A stretch of 64,000 nucleotides of DNA from Chitinophaga sp. (GTDB lineage Bacteria > Bacteroidota > Bacteroidia > Chitinophagales > Chitinophagaceae), in contig NZ_JAGHZS010000001.1 of assembly GCF_017745275.1 (NCBI RefSeq), positions 1-64,000 of the forward strand, written 5' to 3'. Below the pieces are notes generated by a model. The model searched no databases. It was not told where the DNA came from and worked only from the letters and a program-made list of their open reading frames with translations. Each line of letters opens with the position of its first letter. Positions within the stretch are counted from its first letter, which is position 1. Both the position numbers and the translations under genes were made by a program. Below, piece after piece: positions 14,417 through 23,381 of this stretch.

Positions 14417-16561
14417 ATGTCTCTCGAAAAATTTTATTACGACAACCGCACGGTAAAATGGTTTGCCTACGCCTGTGTGTTCTGGGGTTTAATAGGCATG
14501 CTGGCAGGTCTGTGGGCCGCCCTGGAGCTGGTGATCCCCGGTCTTAACGCTGGATTTGCCCCAATTACTTTTGGCAGGCTGAGACCCGTACACACCAATG
14601 CCGTGATCTTTGCCTTTGTGGGTAATGGTATATTCATGGGCGTGTACTACTCGTTGCAACGGCTGTGTAAAGCCCGTATGTTCAGCGATCTCCTGAGCAA
14701 AATACATTTCTGGGGATGGCAGGCCATCATTGCCGGTGGCGCGCTCACCTTGTTCCTCGGCTACACCACCGGTAAAGAATATGCAGAACTGGAATGGCCG
14801 TTTGATATCGCTATTACGCTGATCTGGCTGGTGTTTGGTGCAAATATGCTCGGTACTATTCTGCGCAGGCGCGAGTCGCATTTATACGTGGCCATCTGGT
14901 TCTTTATCGGCACCTGGGTAGCCATTGCGATGTTACATATTATTAACTCTTTCGAATTCCCTTTATCCCTGTTCAAAAGTTACAGTTGGTATGCGGGTGT
15001 ACAGGATGCGCTGGTGCAATGGTGGTATGGACACAATGCGGTGGCCTTCTTCCTCACTACGCCCTACCTCGGCCTGATGTATTACTTCGTTCCCAAAGCG
15101 GCTAACAGACCAGTATATTCTTATCGCTGGTCTATTATTCACTTCTGGTCACTGATTTTTATTTACATCTGGGCGGGCCCGCATCACCTGCTGTATACAG
15201 CCTTACCTGAATGGGCGCAGTCGCTGGGAACGGCCTTTAGTGTCATGCTCATTGCACCATCCTGGGGAGGTATGCTCAATGGTTTACTCACGCTTCGCGG
15301 CGCCTGGGACCGGGTAAGAGAAGATGCTATTCTTAAGTTCTTTGTGGTAGCGCTTACCTGCTATGGTATGGCCACTTTCGAAGGACCAATGTTATCATTG
15401 AAAAATGTAAATGCTATCAGTCATTATACCGACTGGACCATTGCCCACGTACATGTTGGCGCCCTGGGCTGGAATGGTTTCCTGACCTTCGGTATTCTCT
15501 ACTGGCTGATTCCACGCATATTTGCTACACAGCTATATTCCCGTAAATGGGCTAACACCCACTTCTGGATTGGTACCCTCGGCATTATCTTTTATGTAAT
15601 TCCGCTTTACTGGGCAGCCTTTACACAAAGTATGATGTGGAAACAGTTTACAGAAGAAGGACAACTGAAATACCAGTTCCTGGAAACCGTTACTACTATC
15701 GTCCCTATGTATGCGCTGCGTGCAGTAGGAGGTGTGTTATATCTCAGTGGGTTGACGCTGATGATTGTGAATCTTACCAAAACCATTCGCCGTGGCTCTT
15801 TCGTAGCCAATGAAGCGGCTGAAGCGGCGCCATTGCCAAAAGTAATTCCCACACATGGTAAAGCACACTGGCATAACTGGATAGAACGCCGTCCGCTGCA
15901 ACTGGTGGTATTCAGTCTCATCGTAGTAGCCATTGGAGGCATACTGGAAATGATGCCCACCTTCCTCATCAACAGCAATGTACCTACTATCAGCAGTGTG
16001 AAACCATATACACCATTGGAGCTACATGGCCGTGATATCTACCTGAGAGAAGGTTGTTATACCTGTCACTCTCAAATGATACGTCCTTTCCGTGATGAAG
16101 TGGCCCGTTATGGCGAATACTCCAAAGCTGGTGAGTTTGTATATGACCACCCTTTCCAATGGGGCTCCAAACGTACCGGCCCGGATTTGGCGCGCATAGG
16201 CGGTAAATACCCGGACTCCTGGCACTTTAACCACATGCTGGATCCTACGTCAATGTCGCCTGGTTCTATCATGCCTGCCTATCCCTGGCTGTTTGAAGAC
16301 CGGGTAGATAAAAGTAAAACACCGGCGATGATCAATGTAATGCGCAAGCTGGGCGTGCCCTATACAGCAGGTTATGAGCGACAAGCCATCACCGATCTCG
16401 ACAAACAGGCACAGGACATAGCGGCCTCCCTGCAGAAAGATAAACTTCCTATCAAAGCAGATCGTGAAATCATTGCATTGATTGCCTATCTGCAGCGCAT
16501 GGGTAAAGATATTAAGCTGGCGCCCAAACCTGCTCCAGTCACCGATAATGCAACCTTTTAA
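14417..16561 (+). CDS. ccoNO: Fused cbb3-type cytochrome c oxidase subunits CcoN and CcoO
   Basis: 714-residue fusion of the catalytic subunit CcoN (about 1-485, twelve transmembrane helices) with the monohaem cytochrome CcoO (about 500-714). CcoN part: haem/copper histidines in RPVHTNAVIFAF (His59), WWYGHNAVAFFL, GPHHLLYTALPEW and IAHVHVGALGWNG. CcoO part: membrane helix LVVFSLIVVAIGGILEM, haem c site CYTCH at 547-551, and axial Met candidate in PGSIMPAYPWL. Together they form the high-affinity terminal oxidase that reduces oxygen to water under microaerobic conditions. Fused ccoNO is known in Bacteroidota. Ten base pairs separate it from ccoQ. Confidence 0.97.
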   Translation: MSLEKFYYDNRTVKWFAYACVFWGLIGMLAGLWAALELVIPGLNAGFAPITFGRLRPVHTNAVIFAFVGNGIFMGVYYSLQRLCKARMFSDLLSKIHFWGWQAIIAGGALTLFLGYTTGKEYAELEWPFDIAITLIWLVFGANMLGTILRRRESHLYVAIWFFIGTWVAIAMLHIINSFEFPLSLFKSYSWYAGVQDALVQWWYGHNAVAFFLTTPYLGLMYYFVPKAANRPVYSYRWSIIHFWSLIFIYIWAGPHHLLYTALPEWAQSLGTAFSVMLIAPSWGGMLNGLLTLRGAWDRVREDAILKFFVVALTCYGMATFEGPMLSLKNVNAISHYTDWTIAHVHVGALGWNGFLTFGILYWLIPRIFATQLYSRKWANTHFWIGTLGIIFYVIPLYWAAFTQSMMWKQFTEEGQLKYQFLETVTTIVPMYALRAVGGVLYLSGLTLMIVNLTKTIRRGSFVANEAAEAAPLPKVIPTHGKAHWHNWIERRPLQLVVFSLIVVAIGGILEMMPTFLINSNVPTISSVKPYTPLELHGRDIYLREGCYTCHSQMIRPFRDEVARYGEYSKAGEFVYDHPFQWGSKRTGPDLARIGGKYPDSWHFNHMLDPTSMSPGSIMPAYPWLFEDRVDKSKTPAMINVMRKLGVPYTAGYERQAITDLDKQAQDIAASLQKDKLPIKADREIIALIAYLQRMGKDIKLAPKPAPVTDNATF

Positions 16562-16571
16562 ATAACGCATC

Positions 16572-16751
16572 ATGAAGTTCATTAACTATCTGGAATCCAT
16601 AGCTGGTATCAGCGTATATCCGATGACGTCGCTGCTGCTGTTGTTTACCTTCTTTATAGGTGCTTCTCTATGGGCTTTTAAAGCAGATAAGAAAATGGTG
16701 GATCGGATCAGCCGAATTCCTTTAGACAATGATGAGACTAATCCCTTGTAA
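16572..16751 (+). CDS. ccoQ: CcoQ-like small membrane subunit
   Basis: 59 codons: MKFINYLESIAGISVYPMTS, then a hydrophobic helix (LLLLFTFFIGASLWAF) and a charged tail with DKKMVDRISRIPL. Size, single helix, and placement between ccoO and ccoP (10 bp on each side) identify it as the CcoQ-type subunit, which stabilises cbb3 oxidase. Sequence conservation in this family is low, so the call rests mostly on position and topology. Confidence 0.85.
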   Translation: MKFINYLESIAGISVYPMTSLLLLFTFFIGASLWAFKADKKMVDRISRIPLDNDETNPL

Positions 16752-16761
16752 AAGAAAATGT

Positions 16762-17832
16762 ATGAATAAACGATTTATACAGCTACTTGCCGGCTGTTTA
16801 TCAGGCGCACTGCCGGCTTTTGCAGATAGCGGAAGCAATGTTCCTTCTGAATTATATGATCCGGTGGCGTTGTTGCTGCTGGTGGTTATTGGTGGGTTAT
16901 TGCTGGCCATTATTATTCTTGGTAATGCCGTATTGGGAGCAATGGATATTTTTAGGGAGAAGATGAAGAAAGATGCCGGAAAAGCGTTGATCACCATCGG
17001 CGTTATCTCCCTGGTATTCCTTAGCCAGTCGGCGTTTGCAACGTCAGTGGTTACTACCGAAGCTAATCCTTATTTCACCCGTTTATCATCTACCTCTTTT
17101 TACCTGATGATATCTGTGATCATCGTGGAACTGGCCGTGATCATCAGCCTGCTGTTTGTATTGCGCTTCCTGGCAGGTATCAAACGGAAACGTAAACCTG
17201 CGAAGGCAACAGTACCAGGTAAACCTAAAGTGTCCTGGTTTGAAAAATTAAACAATACCAAAACCCTGGATGCGGCCGCAGAAGCAGATGAGGACATGGG
17301 CCATGATTTTGACGGCATCCATGAACTGAATAATCCAACACCACCATGGTGGAAGTGGGGATTCATTTTCACCGTATGCTTTGGTATCGTATACTTCTGG
17401 CGTACAGAAATCACCCACTCTGCGCCCAATCAACTGGAGGAACTGGCAGTCGCAGAAGAAAAAGCAGCTATTGCCAAAGAAGAATACCTGAAGAAGGCGG
17501 CCAATAATATCGATGAAAACAATGTGGTGTTGCTGACAGACGCCAACGATATCGCCGCCGGCCAAAAAATATTTGTGGCCAGTTGTGCACCCTGTCATGG
17601 GCCACAGGGGCAAGGAGTAGTGGGTCCTAACTTAACGGACGACTACTGGCTTCATGGCGGTAAAATCAACGACGTGTTCAAAACTATTAAATATGGTGTA
17701 GCGGATAAAGGGATGAAATCCTGGCAGGAAGACTTTTCACCGAAGCAACTGGCGCAGCTGGCCAGCTTTGTCAAGTCGATCCATGGCAGCAATCCGCCTA
17801 ATCCCAAAGAAGCACAGGGACAGAAAGAATAA
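16762..17832 (+). CDS. ccoP: cbb3 oxidase cytochrome c subunit CcoP, monohaem
   Basis: 356 residues from ATG 16762; an earlier in-frame ATG would overlap ccoQ and spoil the signal-like N terminus (MNKRFIQLLAGCLSGALPAFA). Three further hydrophobic helices precede residue 150, then an N-terminal CcoP-type domain (PPWWKWGFIFTVCFGIVYFW) and one cytochrome c domain with CAPCH at 275-279 and axial Met candidate in DKGMKSW. Only one CxxCH is present, whereas proteobacterial CcoP usually carries two haems. It passes electrons to CcoO/CcoN. The extra N-terminal helices are more elaborate than in proteobacterial CcoP. Confidence 0.92.
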   Translation: MNKRFIQLLAGCLSGALPAFADSGSNVPSELYDPVALLLLVVIGGLLLAIIILGNAVLGAMDIFREKMKKDAGKALITIGVISLVFLSQSAFATSVVTTEANPYFTRLSSTSFYLMISVIIVELAVIISLLFVLRFLAGIKRKRKPAKATVPGKPKVSWFEKLNNTKTLDAAAEADEDMGHDFDGIHELNNPTPPWWKWGFIFTVCFGIVYFWRTEITHSAPNQLEELAVAEEKAAIAKEEYLKKAANNIDENNVVLLTDANDIAAGQKIFVASCAPCHGPQGQGVVGPNLTDDYWLHGGKINDVFKTIKYGVADKGMKSWQEDFSPKQLAQLASFVKSIHGSNPPNPKEAQGQKE

Positions 17833-17862
17833 GCAGGCAAGCAGGGATAAAAAAGTACAAAC

Positions 17863-19248
17863 ATGAGTAACAGCACATTCAGAGATACGATAGCCACCGT
17901 TGATAAGCAAGGCAAGCGCAACTGGATTTTTGCGAAGCAGCCTAAAGGCCGCTGGTATAATATCCGTAGTTGGGTGAGTCTTTTCTATTTTAGTGTTTTC
18001 TTTAGCCTGCCGTTTATTTCCATAAATGGCAGGCCCTTATTCCTGCTGAATGTGATAGAGGGAAAATTCATTCTCTTCGGTGCCATCTTCTGGCCACAGG
18101 ACTTCTTCATCTTTGGGCTGGCCATGCTGGCTTTCATTATTTTCATTGTAGTATTTACCATGGCTTTCGGACGGCTTTTCTGTGGCTGGATGTGCCCACA
18201 AACCATCTTCATGGAAATGCTGTTCCGCCGCCTGGAATACTGGATAGAAGGCGATGCCGCGGCACAGCGGATGCTGCAGCAATCGCCCTGGAACACCAAT
18301 AAAATTATTCGTAAAACAGGTAAGCACCTGGCTTTTTACGCATTGTCGTTTTTGATAGCCAATATGTTCCTGGCATATATCATTGGTGCAAAAGCACTGG
18401 GCCGTATCATCACCGAGCCACTATCCGCACATACAGGAGGCTTTATTGCGTTGCTGGTATTTTCCGGTGTGTTCTATGGCGTGTTTGCTTTTATGCGGGA
18501 ACAGATCTGTACCATTGTATGCCCATACGGCCGCCTACAGGGTGTATTACTGGATAAAAACTCCATACTGGTAGCCTACGACTACGAAAGGGGAGAACCC
18601 CGTGCTAAGTTCCGCAAAACCGATACAAGTGCACATGGCGATTGCATCGACTGTATGCAATGCGTGAAAGTATGCCCAACAGGCATAGACATACGAAATG
18701 GTACCCAGCTGGAATGCGTAAACTGTACCGCCTGTATTGATGCCTGCGATTTTATGATGGAACAAACCGGTCGGGCAAAGGGGCTGATACGCTATGCTTC
18801 CGAAAATGGTATCGCTCAAAAACAACCTTTACGCTTCACTACCAGGCTGAAAGTATATAGCACCATACTGGCATTACTGCTGATAGTGATCACCTTTATG
18901 CTGGGCAGCCGTAAGCCGGTAAGTGGTACCATTATGCGCACTGCAGGCATGCTGTACCAGGAACAGGGCACAGATAGTCTCTCCAATCTCTACCGCATTA
19001 AACTGGTTAATAAAACCACGAAAGATATCCCGATAGAACTGAAGCTGGAAGATGAAAACGGCATAGTGTCCATGATAGGCAACCCCGTAATTCATGTGAA
19101 GGCAGAAGGACAGGGAGAAGGTACCTTTTTCATTGTATTACCCAAAACAAGGGTGCATCAACGCAAGTCCACTTTCTACATAGGACTCTATGAACATAAC
19201 GAAAGAATTACACGTTTACGTACCACCTTTCTGGGACCGGTACAATAA
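17863..19248 (+). CDS. ccoG: CcoG/RdxA polyferredoxin, cbb3 assembly
   Basis: 461-residue membrane iron-sulfur protein. Several transmembrane helices in the first 210 residues include the FCGWMCPQ motif and a second VCPYGRLQ; two ferredoxin clusters follow: CIDCMQCVKVCP and CVNCTACIDAC. The C-terminal part has another helix (VYSTILALLLIVITFMLG) and an Ig-like periplasmic domain (about 360-461). CcoG is reported to reduce Cu(II) for the cbb3 copper-delivery route. It is 30 bp after ccoP. Confidence 0.95.
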   Translation: MSNSTFRDTIATVDKQGKRNWIFAKQPKGRWYNIRSWVSLFYFSVFFSLPFISINGRPLFLLNVIEGKFILFGAIFWPQDFFIFGLAMLAFIIFIVVFTMAFGRLFCGWMCPQTIFMEMLFRRLEYWIEGDAAAQRMLQQSPWNTNKIIRKTGKHLAFYALSFLIANMFLAYIIGAKALGRIITEPLSAHTGGFIALLVFSGVFYGVFAFMREQICTIVCPYGRLQGVLLDKNSILVAYDYERGEPRAKFRKTDTSAHGDCIDCMQCVKVCPTGIDIRNGTQLECVNCTACIDACDFMMEQTGRAKGLIRYASENGIAQKQPLRFTTRLKVYSTILALLLIVITFMLGSRKPVSGTIMRTAGMLYQEQGTDSLSNLYRIKLVNKTTKDIPIELKLEDENGIVSMIGNPVIHVKAEGQGEGTFFIVLPKTRVHQRKSTFYIGLYEHNERITRLRTTFLGPVQ

Positions 19249-19286
19249 ACAGGTATCGATATAAACATCTTTTAAAACAGATTATC

Positions 19287-19724
19287 ATGAACTGGGGACA
19301 CAAGATTATCATTGTATTTGTAGTGTTTGCTGCTGGTATCCTGACACTGGTCACCAAAAGCATGCGGACCAAAATAGACATGGTGACGCCGGACTATTAT
19401 GGGGAAGAATTAAAATACCAGCAGGTGATAGACGGCAAACAAAATGCGGCTGGTCTTTCTTCACTTATTATCATTACCCAACCGGAAGAAGGCGTGCTGC
19501 TCACCTTTCCTCATGAGCTGCAAGGGAGGAAGATTACCGGCCAACTCACCTTTTACCGGCCTTCAGATTCCGGCAAAGATATACACCTCCCATTACAGGC
19601 AGACGATGCAGGTCATCAATTGATAAACAGGCAGTTATTTACCAAAGGTCAGTATCGTTTAAAGGTACAATGGACCATGAACGATCGCCCGTTTTACCAG
19701 GAACAAGCCATCCATATTAACTAA
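19287..19724 (+). CDS. ccoH: CcoH/FixH family protein
   Basis: 145 residues: one N-terminal transmembrane helix (IIIVFVVFAAGILTLVT) and a periplasmic beta-rich domain with the MVTPDYYGEELKYQQVID segment characteristic of FixH/CcoH. The protein helps assemble the cbb3 oxidase, probably as a stabilising membrane partner of CcoI and CcoN. It sits 38 bp after ccoG and 6 bp before the SafE-like gene. Confidence 0.9.
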   Translation: MNWGHKIIIVFVVFAAGILTLVTKSMRTKIDMVTPDYYGEELKYQQVIDGKQNAAGLSSLIIITQPEEGVLLTFPHELQGRKITGQLTFYRPSDSGKDIHLPLQADDAGHQLINRQLFTKGQYRLKVQWTMNDRPFYQEQAIHIN

Positions 19725-19730
19725 CCCAAA

Positions 19731-20447
19731 ATGAATGATATGATCGCCTCTTTTATGCTTGGTTTTGTAGGTAGTTTTCACTGCATTGGTATGTGTGGGC
19801 CTATTGCCCTCACGCTACCCGTCCAGCACCTTACCGGCGGCAAAAAGATGGCTGGCATCCTGCTATATAATGCAGGCCGTGTCAGCGCCTATGCCATCAT
19901 GGGACTCATCTTTGGATGGTTGGGTAAACAATTGTACCTGGGAGGCCTGCAGCAGTGGCTATCTATTATTACTGGTAGTCTTCTATTGCTGGTGGCTATT
20001 TTAAAGTATAGCGGTATCCGTTGGACCAGGGGGCCACAACCACCTAATGCCTTTACGCAAAAGATTAAGTTACACCTGGGTCAACTGTTACAACAACGGC
20101 GATTTCGCACACTATACGCTATCGGATTTTTGAACGGACTCCTGCCATGTGGACTTGTATACCTGGCCATTGCCGGCGCCATTGCCACCGGCGATGTGGT
20201 AAAGGGGACCTTGTTCATGGCCGCCTTTGGCGCCGGTACCATGCCTGCGATGATTGGCGTTGCTTCATTCAGTCACCTGATCACGCTCTCCGTAAGAAAT
20301 AAAATGCGCCGTATGATACCGGTAGTAGTGAGCCTGATGGGAGTTCTATTAATTCTCCGGGGCCTTAACCTGGGCATTCCCTACATCAGTCCTACCATGG
20401 TACCACACAGCGAACATGTTGTTAAAAATTGTTGTCATAAATCATAA
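19731..20447 (+). CDS. SafE/DsbD-like membrane protein, probable copper handling
   Basis: 238-residue polytopic membrane protein (about six helices) of the TauE/SafE-DsbD transmembrane superfamily found in cco clusters. Paired Cys motifs lie in FHCIGMCGPIALTLP at the N terminus and LNGLLPCGLVYLAIAG in the middle, repeated halves typical of the fold; the C-terminal tail ends HVVKNCCHKS, whose His and Cys residues could bind copper. Its position 6 bp after ccoH and 6 bp before hemN suggests a role in copper or thiol supply for oxidase assembly. Exact substrate unknown. Confidence 0.8.
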   Translation: MNDMIASFMLGFVGSFHCIGMCGPIALTLPVQHLTGGKKMAGILLYNAGRVSAYAIMGLIFGWLGKQLYLGGLQQWLSIITGSLLLLVAILKYSGIRWTRGPQPPNAFTQKIKLHLGQLLQQRRFRTLYAIGFLNGLLPCGLVYLAIAGAIATGDVVKGTLFMAAFGAGTMPAMIGVASFSHLITLSVRNKMRRMIPVVVSLMGVLLILRGLNLGIPYISPTMVPHSEHVVKNCCHKS

Positions 20448-20453
20448 GTCATC

Positions 20454-21812
20454 ATGAGCCTCATCAGTAAATATAACGTAGCAGCCCCCCGATATACCAG
20501 TTACCCTACCGTACCCTACTGGGAAGAAAACACCTTTAATGCCGACAGTTGGAAAGCGTTGTTAAAAAAATCTTTCCAGGAGTCTAATGGCAGGGATGGT
20601 ATCAGCATCTATATTCATCTTCCATTTTGCGAAAGCATGTGTACCTACTGTGGTTGCAATAAGTATATCACCGTTAACCATGGCGTAGAAGCACCTTATA
20701 TAGCAGCGTTGCTGAAAGAGTGGGAGCTGTATGTAAATACCTTCGGCAGCAAACCCCGCATCCGTGAATTGCATCTGGGAGGAGGAACACCCACCTTCTT
20801 CAGCGCCGAAAATTTATCGGCCTTACTCAAAGGCATTTACAGCCATGCAGAACTACTTCCGGATGCTTCCCTTAGTTTTGAAGGACATCCAGGCAATACC
20901 ACACCGGAGCATCTGCAAACATTATACAATCTCGGCTTCCGCAGAATCAGCCTGGGTATACAGGACTTCGACAGGCGGGTACAGGAAATCATCAACCGCA
21001 TCCAACCTTTTGAAATGGTAGCCTCTGTAGTTGAGAACGCCAGGAAGATCGGCTTTACTTCTATCAACTTTGATCTGATCTATGGCCTGCCATTGCAAAC
21101 ACTCAACAGCATACAAAACACCATCGACAAGGTGGTGAGATTACGGCCTGACCGTATCTCTTTCTACAGTTATGCACATGTACCCTGGATCAAGGGAACA
21201 GGACAACGCCGGTATACAGAAGCCGACTTACCCGGAGATGAAGAGAAAAGACAACTGTATGAACTGGGTAAGTTGCTATTAGACAGCAACGGTTATACTG
21301 AAATAGGTATGGACCATTTCGCATTGCCGGGAGAAGCCCTGCATACTGCTTTTAAACAGGGAAGATTACATCGCAACTTCATGGGGTATACTGTTACACA
21401 TACCTCCCTGCTGGTAGGTTTGGGAGCATCTTCCATTGGCGATAACTGGTACGCGTATGTGCAAAATGAAAAGAAGATTGATGTCTGGCAGGAGCTGGTT
21501 AACAAAGGCGAGTTCCCTATAGTACGGGGGCATATACTCAGTGAAGAAGATCTCTTGTTAAGAAAGCATATCCAGGACCTGATGTGCCACTTCGAAACTA
21601 CCTGGCAGAAGGCAGATACACAATGTGAAGCGGTGATAGAGGGGATAGAAAGATTGCAGGAGTTGGAGAAGGATGAACTGGTAACTGTACTTCCTCAAAA
21701 GGTGATGGTAACCTCTAAGGGCAAGCCTTTTATACGTAATATCTGTATGGCTTTCGACGCCCGCCTGTGGCGACAAGTACCACATTCACAATTGTTTAGC
21801 AAGTCTATCTAA
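20454..21812 (+). CDS. hemN: Oxygen-independent coproporphyrinogen III oxidase HemN
   Basis: 452-residue radical SAM enzyme that decarboxylates coproporphyrinogen III to protoporphyrinogen IX without oxygen, supplying haem for the oxidase when oxygen is low. The N terminus YNVAAPRYTSYPTVPYW is diagnostic of true HemN; the cluster motif is CESMCTYCGC with Cys59, 63, 66 and an extra Cys68 as in HemN; LHLGGGTPTF follows. It is the last gene of the run (6 bp after the SafE-like gene), sharing the FNR-controlled transcript, which makes physiological sense. The stop codon overlaps a short hairpin. Confidence 0.95.
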   Translation: MSLISKYNVAAPRYTSYPTVPYWEENTFNADSWKALLKKSFQESNGRDGISIYIHLPFCESMCTYCGCNKYITVNHGVEAPYIAALLKEWELYVNTFGSKPRIRELHLGGGTPTFFSAENLSALLKGIYSHAELLPDASLSFEGHPGNTTPEHLQTLYNLGFRRISLGIQDFDRRVQEIINRIQPFEMVASVVENARKIGFTSINFDLIYGLPLQTLNSIQNTIDKVVRLRPDRISFYSYAHVPWIKGTGQRRYTEADLPGDEEKRQLYELGKLLLDSNGYTEIGMDHFALPGEALHTAFKQGRLHRNFMGYTVTHTSLLVGLGASSIGDNWYAYVQNEKKIDVWQELVNKGEFPIVRGHILSEEDLLLRKHIQDLMCHFETTWQKADTQCEAVIEGIERLQELEKDELVTVLPQKVMVTSKGKPFIRNICMAFDARLWRQVPHSQLFSKSI

Positions 21813-22115
21813 ACAGTACATTTACTGTTTGGATACATCATCGGAGTAGTTGGAAAGCGTGATAAAGAATTGTTGCTGTTCTGACTACTCCGGTGAGCGA
21901 TAAAAAAATGGAAAAAAATTTGGGTGCAGCCGGATAAAAAAACCTTGTTAGCGGGTAAAATTCCCAAAAAGTATAAAAAATGAGGGGAGGTGTCCTGTTA
22001 CCTTCCTGCCATGAAAATGGTAAAAAGAGGAAGAGGCGATGGAGATAGTTTTTAGTAAGATAAAAATGTGATTCGCTGTAACGCTTTATTCGCGCGGGTT
22101 TCAGAGGCAATAAAA

Positions 22116-22145
22116 AAAGTCTGACCGTTTAAACAATCAGACTTT
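22116..22145. terminator. Terminator-like hairpin, T-run on the minus strand
   Basis: AAAGTCTGA (22116-22124) pairs with TCAGACTTT (22137-22145). A run of A on the left gives seven U residues for a minus-strand transcript; the plus side has only TTTCTTGTT. No minus-strand gene lies just to the right, so if it stops plus-strand transcripts it ends a 300-base hemN trailer. Confidence 0.55.
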
Positions 22146-22194
22146 CTTGTTATGTGAATGGGTTAGTAAGTACAGGGAAACAAAATTCCCTACA

Positions 22195-22273
22195 CAATAT
22201 TAAAAAGAATTTCATCACAAAAGAAAAATTTTACAAAAAAATTTATTCACACCACTAAAATAATTGTGGATAA
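22195..22273. other. Inverted DnaA boxes beside an AT-rich tract
   Basis: TTATTCACA (22243-22251) fits the DnaA box TTATNCACA, and TGTGGATAA (22265-22273) is the exact complement of TTATCCACA. They face each other 13 bp apart, next to a strongly AT-rich stretch at 22195-22245. This could be a DnaA-regulated site or part of an origin; two boxes alone do not prove oriC. Confidence 0.4.
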
Positions 22274-22343
22274 CAGCAGATTGAAACTTCCCCAACGATG
22301 TTATCATCTCCCCAAATTTTGATTATTGGAATTGTTGATTCAC

Positions 22344-22351
22344 TACCTTTG
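22344..22351 (+). promoter_or_regulatory. -7 promoter element of the lpxD-like gene
   Basis: TACCTTTG matches TAnnTTTG exactly; TTG at 22319-22321 lies 22 bp upstream. The ATG at 22386 follows after 34 bases, and this placement argues against the longer frame starting at 22326. Confidence 0.6.
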
Positions 22352-22385
22352 TTACTCTTTAACATTATTTAATAATTCAGAGTAT

Positions 22386-23333
22386 ATGAAGTTCGAAGCA
22401 CCTGTTGCAGTAACTGAAATAGCAGCATATATAGGCGCAGAGCTGATTGGCAACAGTCAATTGATGGCCACCGGCATCAATGAAATACATAAGGTAACAC
22501 CAGGAGATATCTCCTTTGTTGACTTTGAGAAATACTATGCCGCCAGTCTTAATTCTGCAGCAACCATTATCATCATTAACAAAAAGGTAGATTGTCCCGA
22601 AGGCAAGGCGATTTTGGTGCTTGATGACCCGTTCAGTGCTTATGTGAAACTGGTAAAAAGATTCAGACCTTTTGAACCGGCAACCAAAGCCATCAGCGAT
22701 AGCGCGGTGATAGGAGAGGGCACAGTGGTGCAACCCAACGTATTCATTGGTAACCATGTGCGCATTGGACGTAACTGCCTCATACATCCCAACGTTACTA
22801 TTTATGATCACTGTGTGATTGGCGATAACGTCATCATTCACGCCGGTACCGTGCTGGGTGGTGATGCTTTTTACTTTAAGAAAAGAGCAGAGCGGGAAGT
22901 GATGTACGATAAGCTGGAAAGCTGTGGCAGAGTAATCATAGAAGACAGTGTGGAAATAGGCGCTGGCTGTACCATCGACAAAGGAGTGAGTGGCGATACT
23001 ATCATCGGTCGCGGTACCAAACTGGATAACATGATCCATATCGGGCACGGTACGGTAGTAGGCAAGAACTGCCTCATTGCTGCACAGGTAGGTATTGCCG
23101 GTAAAGCACATATTGAAGACAACGTAATCCTCTGGGGACAGGTAGGCGTGAACAAAGACCTCACCATCGGAAAAGGTGCAGTGGTACTGGCGCAAAGCGG
23201 TGTACCTTCCAGCCTCGAAGGAGGTAAAGTATACTTTGGTTACCCGGTAGAAGATGCCCGTGCAAAAAAGAAAGAGCTTAGCTGGATCAAACGTATTCCT
23301 GAAATCTGGGAAAAGGTAAAAGATCTCAAATAA
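22386..23333 (+). CDS. LpxD-like UDP-3-O-acylglucosamine N-acyltransferase
   Basis: 315-residue left-handed beta-helix acyltransferase. An N-terminal domain (about 1-95, with VTPGDISFVDFEKYYAA similar to the LpxD uridine-binding domain) precedes hexapeptide repeats (about 100-280) including NMIHIGHGTVVGKNC, where the His matches the LpxD catalytic base, and the IAAQVGIAGKAHIED block typical of LpxD. A C-terminal helix closes the protein. LpxD adds the N-linked acyl chain during lipid A synthesis; Bacteroidota often have a second, shorter LpxD-like protein, and this may be that one, because no other lipid A gene is near. Start at ATG 22386. Confidence 0.8.
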   Translation: MKFEAPVAVTEIAAYIGAELIGNSQLMATGINEIHKVTPGDISFVDFEKYYAASLNSAATIIIINKKVDCPEGKAILVLDDPFSAYVKLVKRFRPFEPATKAISDSAVIGEGTVVQPNVFIGNHVRIGRNCLIHPNVTIYDHCVIGDNVIIHAGTVLGGDAFYFKKRAEREVMYDKLESCGRVIIEDSVEIGAGCTIDKGVSGDTIIGRGTKLDNMIHIGHGTVVGKNCLIAAQVGIAGKAHIEDNVILWGQVGVNKDLTIGKGAVVLAQSGVPSSLEGGKVYFGYPVEDARAKKKELSWIKRIPEIWEKVKDLK

Positions 23334-23346
23334 CATACTCAACAAC

Positions 23347-23381
23347 GGTTGTTTATCTGCCGGCAGTGCAGATAAACAACC
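23347..23381 (+). terminator. Terminator-like hairpin after the lpxD-like gene
   Basis: Perfect 14-bp stem GGTTGTTTATCTGC (23347-23360) and GCAGATAAACAACC (23368-23381) with a 7-base loop, 13 bases after the stop codon. No long U-run follows. Confidence 0.65.

Larger units (their letters stand above)
21813..22385. other. 573-bp non-coding region between hemN and lpxD-like gene
   Basis: The largest gene-free stretch in the window. From left to right: an 8-bp stem with 4-base loop at 21811-21830; a 13-bp stem (21838-21850 with 21884-21896, one G-T pair) closing a 33-base loop; an A-rich tract; a terminator-like hairpin at 22116-22145; an AT-rich run from about 22195; two inverted DnaA boxes at 22243-22273; and the promoter of the next gene at 22344-22351. 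A 90-codon minus-strand open frame in it does not look like a protein. Confidence 0.6.

Noticed and set aside
21838-22110. A 90-codon minus-strand frame in the hemN-lpxD gap
   Set aside because: Phe/Tyr/Lys-rich translation of AT-rich DNA, no family pattern, and the region forms hairpins instead. A small RNA is more likely than a protein.
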